DNA of 64,000 nucleotides from Fragilariopsis cylindrus CCMP1102 (lineage: Eukaryota; Bacillariophyta; Bacillariophyceae; Bacillariales; Bacillariaceae). Position 1 is the first letter of the stretch. The number at the start of each line of letters is the position of its first letter. Under the pieces are notes generated by a model, which saw only the letters and a program-made list of their open reading frames with translations, searched no databases and was not told where the DNA came from. The translations under genes and the position numbers were made by a program. The DNA lies in contig FMBT01000491.1 of the NCBI GenBank assembly GCA_900095095.1, positions 1 to 64,000 of the forward strand, written 5' to 3'. Positions 1-13,300 of the stretch are shown one piece after another.

Positions 1-2764
1 GGGCATCAATCAATCAAGAACAACTAGTAGTAGTAATGAAATCATTTCAAAGATATTTCATTCACCAAATAATACTAATCTAAATCATCAGATCAAAGTC
101 AACCATTGTATAAGAGAGCATAAGATGCCAACCAACCATCAACACAGCCAATGATATACCTAAAGTGGCTAGAGTTTGATGTTCAGTAAGACTATCAGTT
201 AACCTATTACTTTATTATTAATTGCTAGGTTGACTTATCTTAAGTTTCGAAGCTACCTCCAGCATTGGGAATGGCAGCAATGCAATAGCAATAGCAATAG
301 CAAAGCAATAGCAACAGCAACATCCATAACAACATGAAAAAAGGAAGAAAAACAAGAAGAAAGGGAACAATGGACAAAATAACCACAAAGGCCTACTACG
401 GTTTGAAAGGAGGACAAACTGATGGAACCATGGAAGCAATTGTCCTCGCTGACAATGCAAATAATATACCCACTAAGTTCAGACCTTCAAAGAATGCTTG
501 AAGGTTAAAGCCGGCGGAAAGAACCATACATTATATTCAAAATAGTTTGAAGTATCCAGTAGTGCCAAGACTCAACAAGAGCAGATATTTATCCTCAGAC
601 TCTCTACCTCTCTATTTAAATCTGAAGATTTAAATGTATGTCAGAGAAATAAACAGCACTGGCTAATTCATACAATTAAATTATCTGGAGGTAAACCCTA
701 CTTGTGTCCTACACATGCTAAATCTTAAATCTCTATTCTTAACTGCAACAGAGGACGATTCATTCATCTCTTGTTTCTTACTAACAATTTTACCGGCACA
801 ACGTGGACAAGAATAGGCTTCCTGGAACAATCTTTCGTTCAAAATTCAGTTGATTATATGGTTTGGAAACTTTTGAAATCAACCAGCGATTATCTACATA
901 AAATTATGACTCAATTTAGTGCTAGCTAGCTAGCGAGCTAGCGATATGTATCCTTCTTTATCTTTCAAAGTCTGATATTTGAATCTACAACGAGAGATAA
1001 TACCAATATACAGTGGAGAGGAACGACACAATAATAATACTGTATGATCAATTCCATCAACGCATGAAGCGCCTCAATAATCAGGGTGAAATAAATGGGT
1101 AAGATGGGGTACATGATAATCGCTTTCAAAACGGCAGCGTGTTGTGTGTGTGTGTGTGTGTCCATACGTTATATGGTAGCATGATGCATTCATATCAAAC
1201 TGTCGTGTCATTTTCACACTATCTTTCCCTCGGTATTTATTCCTTTTTGGACGTCTCGAATAACGTATCGGGTTTGAATAACCTTGACGGTATACATCCT
1301 CAGCTGAAAGTCCTTGAGATACTTAGTTCCAATTGGTTGATTGTTGATTGTTGATCTGTACTAGAAGGCTCACGGTATTATAAGGTGTAGTAACATCAGC
1401 ATGATTGTCACCATGAATAATGCATGGAAGTACAACGAGATGTAAAATACGAACAAACTTCCTGCTCGTATCTGGTATTTCTCTCTCTCTCTCTCTCTGA
1501 TTCACCCAAGGTTCGACGCAATGACCATTGGTAAAATACCAACCAAATGTTGCAATTGATTGAATGGATTGACTTGACTACCCATACGAAAATGCATCTA
1601 ATAAGTGAATATCTTCTCGATATCCTACAGTATGTAGAGACTTCATCGTAGTAGGACGGAACGTACATTCTTTGGCAGAGAGCGCGAGGAAGAAGGTACT
1701 CCTTTTATCCAAGCCGAATGCGGTGGTTTTGTTACTAAAGTCATACCGTATATTGTTGTAAAGGCAAACGATAGTGAATAGTGAGTACTGGTACTGAGTA
1801 GTGCGAGCGGTGATACTGTATCAGAAAAAGTGATCGCATTCTAAGTTTTAGTATGCGATCGACATCATGACAAAGAATGATAGTGAGTTGTGCGCAAAAT
1901 AAAGGCGCACCGCACCTAGCGTGATTAATAGAGAATTTTTTGTATCATATTTATTTTCTAGATAAATTCAGCTATCATACGGAAGTACTCTTAATCCATA
2001 CTTACCGGGAGGTAGGCACCAACACTTGATATTTGCAATATCGATTTAGTACTGTATGTGCGTTGTACTCCGCATTCAACGGTAAGCAGCGCCTACTACT
2101 GTAGTTGTTTAAGTGAGTGTCGATTAGTAATACAGTAGTAGAAAAGATTGCGAAAGAATGATCAATCATCTACTGTAGAATCTCAGATGATCGCTGATAC
2201 GGTATAATTGTATGTGTTCGTGTTCAAGTGACCACCGCACGACCCTATTTTATTTAAAGTAAAATACCTCATCGATCGCTCAACTTAAATCGCCATTCAC
2301 ACTTGAAGAACAAAATGCAGTAGCAAGCCATTCCAAAAATTTATTATGCAAGCGCTTTTTACAATTTACCATGTGCGTTCAACGTATTTAACGCTAGCCG
2401 TTAAAAGTGCCGGCGAAAAAAATGAGTATTACTTAGGAAAAAAGTGCTCGCTTCTTTTGCTTGAAATCGATAGTACATCTCTAGGAACGTTCGCTCAGCA
2501 ATTTGGGTTTCCCTTTTTTTTTAAATAAATCTATCTTTTGCGCGGCGGGTATTCATTACAAGCGTGTACCAATACCTTTCAACTCACAATATTATTATAC
2601 ACACACAATCTAAACAAGCTCTCTTTTTCAAACAAAGAACAAAGCAACCAAGCAGAAGTAACAAAGAGCAAACACCAGTAGTTCTTTTTCCTTTTGTCAT
2701 TCTATCTTTATCGAAAGTAACGTCACGTCGAAGTGAAAACTACAACACAACAACACGTAACAAG
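1..2764. other. Intergenic, no gene seen
   Basis: No open frame here has coding character. The stretch holds short simple repeats: a GT run near 1141-1161, a GA/CT run near 1480-1499, and a cluster of overlapping GCTAGC/CTAG palindromes near 921-945. The last 300 bases, up to the ATG at 2765, are rich in A and C and are probably the 5' leader of the secreted-protein gene. Confidence 0.6.
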
Positions 2765-5700
2765 ATGAAGTTTAGTGCCATTACCTTGCTAGCATTGCAG
2801 GCGTTTACTATCGCTTTCGTAGGTGCCCAAACAGGAGAAGATGCAGGATTCTGGAAACAATTGGTATTAGACGTGGACTCGTACCCAACGCCACCACCAA
2901 CTCCAGGTCCAACGCCGCCACCAACTCCAGCACCTACTCCAGCACCTACTAATCCACCAGTTCCAGGTCCAACGCCGCCACCTACTCCTGGTCCAACACC
3001 GGCACCTACTAATCCACCTACTCCTGGTCCAACGCCGCCACCTACTCCTGGTCCAACGCCGCCACCTACTCCTGGTCCAACACCGCCACCTACTCCTGGT
3101 CCAACGCCGCCACCTACTCCTCCCCCTACCCTCGCTCCTACTGGAGAGTGTTCAATCGATTCATGTGTTAACTGTACCGCATCATGAACAGTGAAGAGAT
3201 TGCCTGTGAAGATATTCCTCAAGAAGACAAACCTGTCTGTAATTGTCCTGAATGTGTCCGTGATCTTCAATTCGTGTACACCGGTCTTGCTTGTTCCCCA
3301 GCATTCTCTGCCTCTGGCAAATGCGCCGACGAGGGACCCAACCCATTCATCGCAGGGTACAGAATCACTAGCTGTACCGATCCAACTGTAGTATTTGCTA
3401 CTGGAGAAGCACAACAAGGTGATTCCATTACAATTGCTGCTACTGCAGGTACATGTCTCCCTGAATGTCTCAGTACTACCATTTCTGTCCCTACTGGTGA
3501 AGTAACCCAAACCTTCGAGATCGACTCTGCGTGTGCCGGTGGAAATGGATTGATCTTGATCAGTGACTATGGTTCATTTGAATCGATTGGATATAGCTGT
3601 GACGCTACTGATGTTCATAACTGTATTCAAGAAGTTAGCTACGGTCTCAAGGTCTGTAACACTGGAACAACACAAGATGAACAGATCTATAATTGGTTCT
3701 TGACCCTCAATAAAGAAGAAATTGATCTTCTCCAAGATGTTCCTCCTGCAGATGTTACATTAGTTCCTGGTGAATGTTACTACGATACTTATGACGTTGA
3801 TGTTAACAGATGTGCAGAATATGAAAGCTGTGTTAATATCACAGCCAATGCTACCAACCCTGAAACAGGATTACCCCTAACTGTCCTGGTGTCGACGACC
3901 TTAAATTTGGATGGGACACTCCACCCACCCCTCTCCTACTCCCAACCCAAGGTAAGAATATCATACAGCACCTAATAAGAAGAAATCCATTTCTTTTTAA
4001 CGAAATATACACTAACAAATTAACTTTTTGATTCCACTCTATTCTATATCCACTATCAACAACAACAACAACTACTACTACAACAGTCCTTTCCCAAGTC
4101 CTGCTCCATCGCCTTCTCCAACGTCTTCTTGTGTCATTGATGTGGACCTCACTGGTTGTCCTCAGTACAACAGTTCCCTTGATAACGATTGTCAAGGCCG
4201 TCCATGGGAGATTACCTTCCGTTACAATGGTGGTGGCTGTGCTCAATCCGATAATCTCCAGCCTCGTCAAAAGTTTAGTTGTACTGATAACCCGACGACT
4301 GTAGAGAATAGATCTCTGCAGTCTTTTCTAGGTGCACCTACAGCTGAAGGAACACAAAGTTACATTACTGCTGTCCCTCGTGGAGGAACCGACCTTTATT
4401 TTGCAGGTCCCGTTGCTGTCGGAGAGAAGTACACCTTGAATCAAGACAGAGTTTTCGATAAGCTTTCAGCTGATATGACCATCACCATTTTTGATGCAGA
4501 AGGAGGAAATGTTCTACAACTTGTTGATTTGCATTTGTCTTGTTCCCAACCATTGTTCCTCTTCGATAAGTTCGGAGCAAGTCAAGTTACTGAATGGGTT
4601 GAAACATCAGGACGTGTTGTATCCGACAAGCAATCTGATGTCGAAACTGGTACAATCGAAGTTAAGTTGGACACATCTACCGACATCGTCAAGCCTGTTC
4701 GTTTGTTGGAAATGACTGTTCTTACTAATACTCAAGACCAGCCTATTGACTACACATCACAAGTTGCTGGTATGGTTTTGGGTCCTGGTGATGTTATTGA
4801 ACTTCCTGGATTCCAAATTGATATTGATTTGAGTGAACGTACTCGGTACACTTTTTTCACTACCATCATCGGTGAAACCCTCGATGGAACCAACATGTGT
4901 AACGGTTTCAGCTTCCTTGAATGTACGATCGGTTTCAATCTCCTACCTGTTTTCCCAACCAATGTTCCTACTCCTAGTCCTACCATCACACCATTCCCTA
5001 CTCCTGATCCTCTTACTACTACATGCGAGATTGATGCTGAAATCACATGTAATGTTCTCAGTCTTGAAGGCGTCGAATGTGACCAAATCCTTGCTCCGAA
5101 ATCTGCTACCTGCCCTGCTGGTGCCGAGCTTTTGGTTGCTTACCTCAAGTACGATGGATCTCTTGGTGATGTTGTCTTCGTTGAAGTCATCTGCGACAAG
5201 AGTACAACCTACATTGATAGACCTATTGCAGCCGGTGAAACTTTCCCTTTCCGTACCCGTGCCAATTCTTGTGAAGAAGTCACTTTCGTCATCTCTGATG
5301 CTGACCCTGACATTGATGGTAACAACCTCGCTGAAGAAACTGTCTCTACTTTATGTCCTGGACCTTGGACGCTCGGAGCCACAATCGCTGGCGCTTTTGT
5401 CTTGGACGCATACATTGATACTGAAGATGATGGTGCTTCCTTCACCGTCAATGTCAACGAAGCTACAGTCGAGTTTAACTTCCTTGCCGAGAACTCTGGA
5501 GCATTCCCTCTAACGGTTGTGAGCGGTGTAATTACCGACACTATCGCCGGTGCTGACAGTGGTATCGGTGGTGCATCCCAAGTAGCGGGACTACCTGCCA
5601 CTCTTCTTCCCAGAAGTCGGACAACACTACAGAGTGTGACAAATGTTGTTAATTTGAATGGACGATCCGGTGAAGTTGTTACAATTAGCATGGATCTTGT

Positions 5701-5767
5701 TGGACAAACCAACAACCAGTTCGCTCTTCCGTGTGAAGATGAAGTGTCGCTCACTTTTACTCTGTAA
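2765..5767 (+). CDS. Secreted multi-domain protein with Pro/Thr linkers (diatom DUF7467-like)
   Basis: The ATG at 2765 opens a typical signal peptide (MKFSAITLLALQAFTIAFVGA), so the product should enter the secretory route and be exported or placed in the wall. A linker of repeated PTPPPTPGP units follows (about 2880-3140). Three related domains then begin with C-x-I-D (near 3149, 4132 and 5025), separated by further P/T/S linkers near 3920-4125 and 4957-5013. The second has the block ITFRYNGGGC that I associate with a diatom family of secreted proteins (DUF7467-like, from memory). One GT-AG intron lies at 3952-4086. The reading frame moves back by one base near 3180, near 3875 (in a CCCC run) and near 3930; each is consistent with one missing base. 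The domains continue cleanly across each shift, so I read this as one live gene with base-call errors, though a decaying gene is possible. No enzyme motif is visible; a binding or wall role is a guess. Confidence 0.7.
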
Positions 5768-8349
5768 ATCAAATCAAAGAATAGCCATCATCCACCACTA
5801 TGATGTTATATAACTTAAATATCCTATGAAGAGGATGATAACCCCAAGAACGAACGAGCTGATGATGACCATTTTTTTTCCGTTCCTTTGCTGGTGTAAG
5901 GAATGGATATGGTCTGTGTTGTCTAATTGTACTTTGGCTATCATTGCCTCAAATCAATAATAATTGTGAAATGAACAAAATGTATCTATGTCTTTACTAC
6001 TACTAATAATAAAAATGTCCTAAGGGTGCCCAGATCAGGTGGAGGTATTCGGTATCTGTCCCTGCTCATGCACTCTTTTATCTATTACACTAGATATAAC
6101 AGAAATATTATCTAATTAATCTATAATAAACGGAATAAACCTTTTAAAAAAAACCTATTTATTTTTCTAGCTTGAAGCTCATTAACATTCTCCAAGAGTT
6201 TTCCGAGGTTCCTATCAAAGTTGCTCATACTTGTGGTAGTAGTAGTAGTAGTAGTGGTTGTTATTCCGTTCATAATCATTACTTTCAGTTATTGATTAAA
6301 AAATAATCATTGTTTGGTGTTGTCGTTGTCATAGTCATAATATAGTACTGAATTATCAATCATCATCCATATTATGTACTATATACTATATTGTGTAAGT
6401 CCTATCATCAATCGCATCATTGTTATTGTTATTGTTATTGTTTCTGTTATTGTTATTGCTATTGCTATTGCTATTGCTATTGCTATTGCTATTGCTATTA
6501 TTATTATTTACTATTATTATTATGATTACTTCAATCCGAAAAAAAGTAAAGAATACCATCATCAACAGCACTTTGTCATAGAATTAAAGTAAAGCCCCAT
6601 CATCATCATCATCTTCATCAATATTATCACGCACTATTTGCATTATTTGTTCCTTTCAGTGTACATTAATGGCATGTCATATTTCTTCTTCTTCGTGATG
6701 GTGGTGGCAGCGGTGATTTGATTTGCATTCCACCATTGTTGTTGCTGTTGTTGTTATTATTATTGCACTGTTATTGCGTTGTTATTACTATTATTATTGT
6801 CGTTCAAAGAAATAATTTAAATTCGATCAAAAAGAAAGTCATTAGAATTTTATTAGTCCTATTATATCATCATACCATATTATTATTGCCGTGTCCGTAA
6901 CAGTAGTATTAAGCAAGCGATTGGTATTGTGATGATATGCCTCTTATTGTGTTGAAGTGGAATCGAATCCAATTACTACGTGATAGATAAATAAATAGTA
7001 AACCCAGCATTTAATGCATTCGATTATGTTGTTGTTGTTGTTGTTGTTGTCGTTTTGTTTAGTGCCCTCGACAATATTTAATGTCGTCGTCGTTGTCCTT
7101 CTTCTCCGTTTCGGTTGGAATAGTGCTAATCAATCGAATCATTTCGTATTGATGATATGCCTCATCGTGGAGTAGCATCAGTCCCACGACTCTATGCCTT
7201 TGGGCGGACCCTTATCTCCATCATCATTCCTCTCACACTATAATGTACTGTAATGGTTTATTTCAATTGAATCTATTTAATTTCGCCCGTTCATTGTATG
7301 TTGTTATTTCATATGATAGCTTATTATAAGTAGCAGGATCATCGCCGAAGTTAACTAAATGTATTTCTTAATGAAGGTCCATTTCATTAAGGGGGGGGGA
7401 GGGGGGGTTAATAACCACGACTAAAAGAAAGTAGGATGAATCATCTATAGTAGACCAAGGGCAGCCATCATGACTGTTGATGATTTGTTGGTTGTTCGTG
7501 TTGATGTTGTGTTCCTCTTGTTCTGATGTGAGCGAAGATGTTTTGTTGCGATTGTTGTGAGCGTTGCACGAAATCCACGTCATTTTAATGTTTTGAATTT
7601 TAAAATGGCGCTTTCACGCGAAATCAGCATATTTTTTGTTGCCGTATACCGGTACTTCTTTTTGCATCATGGTATTAAAACCATTTATGAATTATAACTT
7701 TGCATTTTGTGGCTTCCTATCTTGAACGTGTGGCCTCCTATCTTGGACGGGTGTGGCTGCACAATTTTTTTAAATTAAACAAGTGCTCATAAAATACGCT
7801 CGGCACTCGGCGTGTGTATGACAAATAATTGAATAGTAAATTCGTCCAAATACAGAAAAAAAACTCCCTATCAACCAACAATACAAACCATCGCCGGCGG
7901 TCAAGATCGATTGCTTTCCGTTTCATTCTGCTATCAAGTGTATATCACGCCCTTTGATCTTCTTGTTTTGGTCAACCAAAACAACCGCACTTGTAGCTCC
8001 ATTTCTAATTCTCCAACGCAATTTTCTATAGATATTTTTTTCTTCTTTTTAGTCACCACCACCACCGCAGCATATCATCATCTACACAATTTACCTGTAC
8101 CGACCGGCACACAAACGAAGACGATCATCATAATAGCTAGCTTACTATTAAATCAAAGATGAATCGATTCATCTTTTGTGTCAATTGTATAGTGTTTATC
8201 CTTTCTTTTCTCATTTGCCGTGCTACAATACGGTTTGTCATTGGTCGAATGTTATAGTGTTATAATAGCAAACACACATAGCCAGCCATAAATAATAGAA
8301 AATATATAAACAACATGTTTGCTTAATTATTATGATCCCTAACTTAGTT
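5768..8349. other. Intergenic, rich in simple repeats
   Basis: No convincing gene. The 3' part of the secreted-protein gene probably ends within the first few hundred bases (AATAAT/AATAAA-like signals near 5957 and 6125-6140). The rest is dominated by GTTATT/GCTATT repeats (6419-6510), TTG/GTT runs (6733-6760, 7027-7050) and short G runs (7391-7408). Open frames here translate to Ile/Val/Asn/Ser runs and are repeat artefacts. Confidence 0.6.
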
Positions 8350-9485
8350 TTAATCGCTGTCTACTTCTTCGTTATTATTATTATTCCCTGTTACGACGGC
8401 GTCGAGTTTTTTCATGTGATCGTCGATTTGAACAAGTGTCGTGTATTCATCTGCGATTCCTTCTACCCGCAACTTACCAATAGGTTCTTGTTGTCCTTTT
8501 TAGACGATCCAAATTTATGAGAAGGAAATCCCACGACCAGGCAAGTCGGTCCCGGTAACAAACTTCCCCGATATTGATTTCCCTTCAAGTCTAAGGTAAT
8601 CCCATTTGGGTCACTTTCGAATCGTCCGATTGCACCAACACTTCCACCGAATTCACCCAAAGCAATAGCATCATTTGGATCAGAAACCTCAACGAGTAAC
8701 GTACATTGATCACCACCACCACCACCACCACCACCATTACTGTTATCAGCACTATTAACGATTGATAGAGGAAGAATGACGTCGAATGAATCCAAAATGT
8801 TCAGCTTTTCCGTTGCCGGTGTCGTCGTCATCGTCGTTATCTCATCGTTGCTCTCACTCTCTACCTTGATCACAGCATTTTTACTATCCCCAGTCTTATC
8901 AGAAGATTTCGTGGGAGAAGCTTTACTCTTCGATATGACTGAGCCTTTCTTGTTCTTTGTATTCGTCGTCTTCTTCTTCTGTAGTTCTTCCTGCTTCCCC
9001 CTCTTTAGTTTTTTGTTGTTGTCATTGCCACTAGTTTTCGTAGTCTTTGATACTGCCAGAGATGTCAATGGATGATCATCATCGTAGTCGTCGTCGTCGT
9101 CATCATCATCATCGTCGTCATCATCATCATCATCATCGCCATCATCGCCATCATCGCCATCATCATCAGTGTCGTCACTAGGTTGTTCGACGAAGTCATC
9201 ATCCAAATCCCGAACGATACCGTCGATTTTTCTCTTTTTACTGATTTTACTTTTTTTGTCGTCCTTCTTGTGTTTGTTCCATAGTTTTATTCCTATTCGT
9301 ACTTCGTCTTTGTCAAAATCTTCTTCGTCACCATCGTCATATTCGATGTGCCATCGTGACGTTGCTTGAGTTTTTGAAGATTCATCATCATCATCATCAT
9401 CATCCTTCCATATCTTTTTAATCGTTCCGAAATGGACTTTCTGTCCAAATCTTTTGGCTATCCTAGTTCCGACCTTCTCTGTCAT
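8350..9485 (-). CDS. Tudor-like plus BIN4-like chromatin / topoisomerase VI-associated protein
   Basis: The start is the ATG at 9483-9485. The first ~85 residues (VGTRIAKRF, HFGTIKKIW, WHIEYDDGDEEDF) look like the Tudor/Agenet-type fold that reads modified histones. A Lys-rich segment and a run of more than 20 Asp follow, then Lys/Ser-rich linker. The C-terminal block (SVGAIGRF, ITLDLKGNQYRG, PGPTCLVVGF) resembles the conserved core of plant BIN4/MIDGET, a DNA-binding partner of topoisomerase VI needed for endoreduplication. The frame of the main ORF stops at 8463, but a frame offset by one base continues with good coding character (KLRVEGIADEYTTLVQID) to a stop at 8350-8352. The simplest reading is one base missing in the T5 run at 8497-8501. 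The protein is probably nuclear. Coding is fairly sure; the BIN4 relation is by eye. Confidence 0.62.
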
Positions 9486-10302
9486 CTTCTTTTTATTTTC
9501 CGTGCCCCTTCCACTAACTTACTTGCTGGTGCCACAAGTTAATAAAATAGCTAGGTTGTTAAGTCAATAACCTCTTCTCTTTTTTTCTACTTCAGTTAAC
9601 GTATCGAAGAGAACGACATTGTTCCCTTGTTTTTTTACCCCTTAATAATATGTCTCTTTTTTATCCTCTCCCCTTAAATAATGTATAAATTATTACCCCT
9701 GATTGTTCCCTTGTTTTTTACCCCTCGATTCTTTCAATATTTTTAAACACGACTGATTTTAAAGCTACGTTAGCTTCTTTTAAAACTAACGGAAGGCCCA
9801 GGTACTATCATAAATGTGAGAACTTGATGACGTCGCATTCGGGACTGACGCTCAACTTTCAACTTTCAACATGACGTCAGTCTAGTCGTAGCTAGCTTTT
9901 TACTAGATAGAGTTTGGCCAATAAGATCTATTTATTTCCTAGAAGTATTTATTTGTTGTCGAGCAACTTTTTTGCTTTTACACGGTAATAAGCAATGCAT
10001 GCTTGAGCAAACAACAGATCAACAAGATTCAAGATACTACTCCATCAATAGAGCGTTATAATCAATAGTAAATAGCAGAATCAAATCGGTAGGCAGTGTG
10101 TCAAAAGAAACGAGAAGGCAGAATTCCATATTAGAAGTTTGTGATAGCATTGCATACTGCAGACTTGATTTGAGTGCTCGACTCGACATACATTAAGGTT
10201 CCTTCTGAGTGTGTGTGTGTGTGAGTGGGGTCAAAAGGCAAACAAACTGGCAAAAAGCCAGCTATAATTTTATTCGAACATCAAGAATACAATACAATAA
10301 TA
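9486..10302. other. Divergent promoter region between two genes
   Basis: This stretch separates the minus-strand BIN4-like gene (start 9485) from the plus-strand YSPF-repeat gene (start 10303), so it must hold both promoters. It contains a duplicated segment, about 24 bases at 9618-9642 and again at 9702-9725, and the palindrome-like arm TTATTACCCCTG ending at 9701. The TGACG-type motif cluster at 9828-9879 is listed separately. A GT run lies at 10209-10222. Confidence 0.6.
9828..9879. promoter_or_regulatory. Cluster of CRE / CO2-cAMP-responsive-like motifs
   Basis: Three TGACG-type sites fall within 52 bases: TGACGT at 9828-9833, TGACGC at 9846-9851 and the full palindrome TGACGTCA at 9872-9879. 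TGACGT, ACGTCA and TGACGC are the three motifs described as CO2/cAMP-responsive elements bound by bZIP factors upstream of plastid carbonic anhydrase genes in Phaeodactylum. The cluster lies about 430 bases before the YSPF-repeat gene and 350 bases before the BIN4-like gene, so it could serve either one. The sites are seen directly; the function is inferred. Confidence 0.45.
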
Positions 10303-13300
10303 ATGGAAATAATGATGACGAAGAAGATGGCGACGAGCGTGATGGTATTTCTTATTGCACTTGCACTATCGACGACTGTATCGACTGGATTTATCTCTCC
10401 ACCACCGTCGGATAGAATAAGGAACAAGGTCGCCGTCACCACTATTATCACTGGGGGCGGTAGCAGTAGTAGTAGCAGCAGCAGCAACAGCAGTAACAAC
10501 ATTAGTAGTCGATTGTACGCATCTACGACTCCTTCCAAAAACAAAATAGCAGTAATAGATTCATGGAAGCTTTTACCCGATGGACGGATCAAAGGTGTTA
10601 TATCACCCGATGGAGACAACGTCTTGACAAGTCCATTAAAAAATCCGAAAAGATCATTGAAAGAAAAAGCTACGATTCGAACCGTGTCTGGAAGCCGATA
10701 CAGTTTAGGAACACCCGCCGACGCAACTACAGCATCAACCACAACATCAACCGACAAAAACACCAAACTAAGAGCCGATCAATTGGGAATACCGAGAGCG
10801 ACGTTGGGTGGTGGTGCACGTGGCGGCGTTCGAGCCACACAACCTCTTATGTCAAGTGGTGGTGCACGTGGCGGCGCTCGAGCGACACAACATCTTATCT
10901 CAACTCCCACGACGTCACAAGACCGTGTATTGCAAAGTTATTTAGCGAACAAAGGAAGAGCAACGATGCCTTTAGCGAACGAAGGAAGAGCAACGATGCC
11001 TTTATCATCATCATCGTCATCATCATCACCTGATTCGATGACAAAGACGAAAAACGGTTTGTTAACGGTACGTAATAATTCATATTGCGTTCATTTTATG
11101 TTAAGACTATATGGATATATGGATATATGGATATATTAGACGTAATCAGTCCATTGGTCATACATGTACAGTATGACGGTTTTGATCAATGATTTGTTAT
11201 ATTTTCCTTTTGTCAACTGTACCGGTATTACTATACTACTATACTTCCAGCATTTACTTTGCAGTATATGTTGACTAACAAACAAATATACAATCACAAT
11301 CACAAATTGTAACTTTTTCTTACATGATTTATCTTTTTTTATTTTTCGGGGCAACAATTTGGATTCTTTTACCTACGGATTAATTTCGCAATTGGAATGA
11401 AAACGTCGATGCCATTCGATATCGTTATCGATTATTATATTTTTGTTCGTTAATCTAAAAAACAAAAACAAAAATAAAATGAAATGGAATAATGATACAG
11501 CCTTTACTAGGAGGATTGTCAGCCGTAGTAGTAGGAGCAGCTATTGGTACCGGAATTATTAGCGATAAGGGATTATCTCTTGATAAGGTGAAGAACATTA
11601 ATGTCGATCCTAGCGAAGTGTTGAAATCGGCCAAGTCCTTGAACTTACCCGATATCAAATCCTTGAGGGCACCAATAATCCCTTCCGTTTCCTTACCACA
11701 ATCATCTTTGTTCGACACAAAAATGAAAGACATCAAGTTGCCTGATATCAATCTACCAAATAGTCCGAAATTCTCCGTGCCAAAATTGCCCGATGGAATA
11801 AAAAACCTCGGCGACGGAGTCAGTAATGCTATTGGGAACGCTTTAGGGAATGCTGGGTTAAAATTACCCTATCCTTCTTCTGAAACGAAGAAAATCACGA
11901 GCGTTGGACAAGGTCCATATCGTGTTCCAATGCCCTACATTGACCAGAAAATCATACAAGCCGAAAGGGAACGAAATGCTCAATTAGAGATCGAGAAAAA
12001 AACGACAGCCGAAAAATCAGTAGCCACAAGGATGCAAAACATACGCGATGAAGAAAAAACCCGAAAAAATGCTGAATTGGATGCCCAGACAAGACAAATC
12101 CTTCAACGTGAAGACGAGGCGCAAAAACGCGCCAAAAGTGCAGAGGAAGAAGCAGTTCGTCTCCGCGACGAGGTGGAGAAAGTCCGTGTCGCAGCTCTTG
12201 CAAAAGAGAAGGCTGCCGCTCAAGAAACCGCAAGACTAAAAAAAGAAGCAGAAGAGGCGTAAGTTGATGGTGTGTGTGTGTGTGTGTGTGTTTGTGTTTG
12301 TGTGTGTGTATATATACGAGAGAGAGAGTTAGATAGGTTTTACGCCGTTCTTCGTCGTCAGTCACCATTTACTGATTTATGCTGTTGTCAACTTACACGA
12401 AAATTCATTGCCTACCCCAATATTAACAGGATCTCAAAGGAAATTGTCGCGAAGGAAGAATTCATGCGGAAGCTTCGAGATGCAGAATTGGCCCAATTAA
12501 AGGAGGCACAAGATTTCTCCGTGAAACTTGCAGAAGCTGAGAAATCTGCTGCGAACGAACGATTTCTTAAAGAGGACTCGACCGAAAAACAAAGACTAGC
12601 AGAAGAAGCGGCCTCTCGTCAAGCGATGGCAACAGCTGAAGTACGTAAGGCTAGTATTGGTGCAAAGGCTGCAAGAAAAACAACCTATGCGTCACCGTCG
12701 TTGTCGACGTACGAAGCGTGGCAAGAGGAACAACGAGCTCAATACGAAACACGTGTGGGAGAAGCTGCCGTCGGTTTTAGGCATACAGGTGGAGCATCAA
12801 CATTACGACCTGCATCGACTATGATTGTGTCTGATGATAAATTATCGACGTTTCAAAAATGGCAACAAACCGTATCAGCTCAAAAGATTGCTTCGATGTC
12901 TAGCGGAACCGTTACAGCCGCGTCCGTTACTGGAGCACCGGCACCAGTTGTAAACCAACTCATTTCCGGGACAACGGAGCTCTCAAAAGCTAGTACCACC
13001 CTCATCGGTAAGGAAAACGATATATATTACATAGCTGCTGCTTCGGTCGCCATGGTGGTAGGGACAGTTGGCCTCAATTGGCAAGAAAATGACGAACAGC
13101 AATTGAAAGTCGAGGAAACGTACTCGGGAACGCCACCTATTCAACCACCAATTCAACCACCGCGTCCAAATGTTCAAGTTGACCAAGAGTATGCAACATC
13201 GGCTACTATGGCAATTGATGCACAACCATATCTTGAAGGATTGGCATTTGTCGCCAATGAGATCCAACCTCGATCGTATTCTCCCTTTGGAGTCGGACAA

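Noticed and set aside
2740-3510. Long minus-strand frame opposite the secreted protein
   Set aside because: It is the Gly/Val mirror of the Pro/Thr repeat; the plus strand has the signal peptide and domain homology.
6374-6592. Open frames of Ile/Val/Ala or Asn/Ser runs on both strands
   Set aside because: They are translations of the GTTATT/GCTATT repeat; both strands are open for the same reason and neither has non-repetitive sequence.
9618-9709. A third hAT-like palindromic element with repeat ATTGTTCC
   Set aside because: The right arm fits (TATTACCCCTG then ATTGTTCC), but the direct repeat is about 24 bases long and there is no matching left arm, so a local duplication explains it better.
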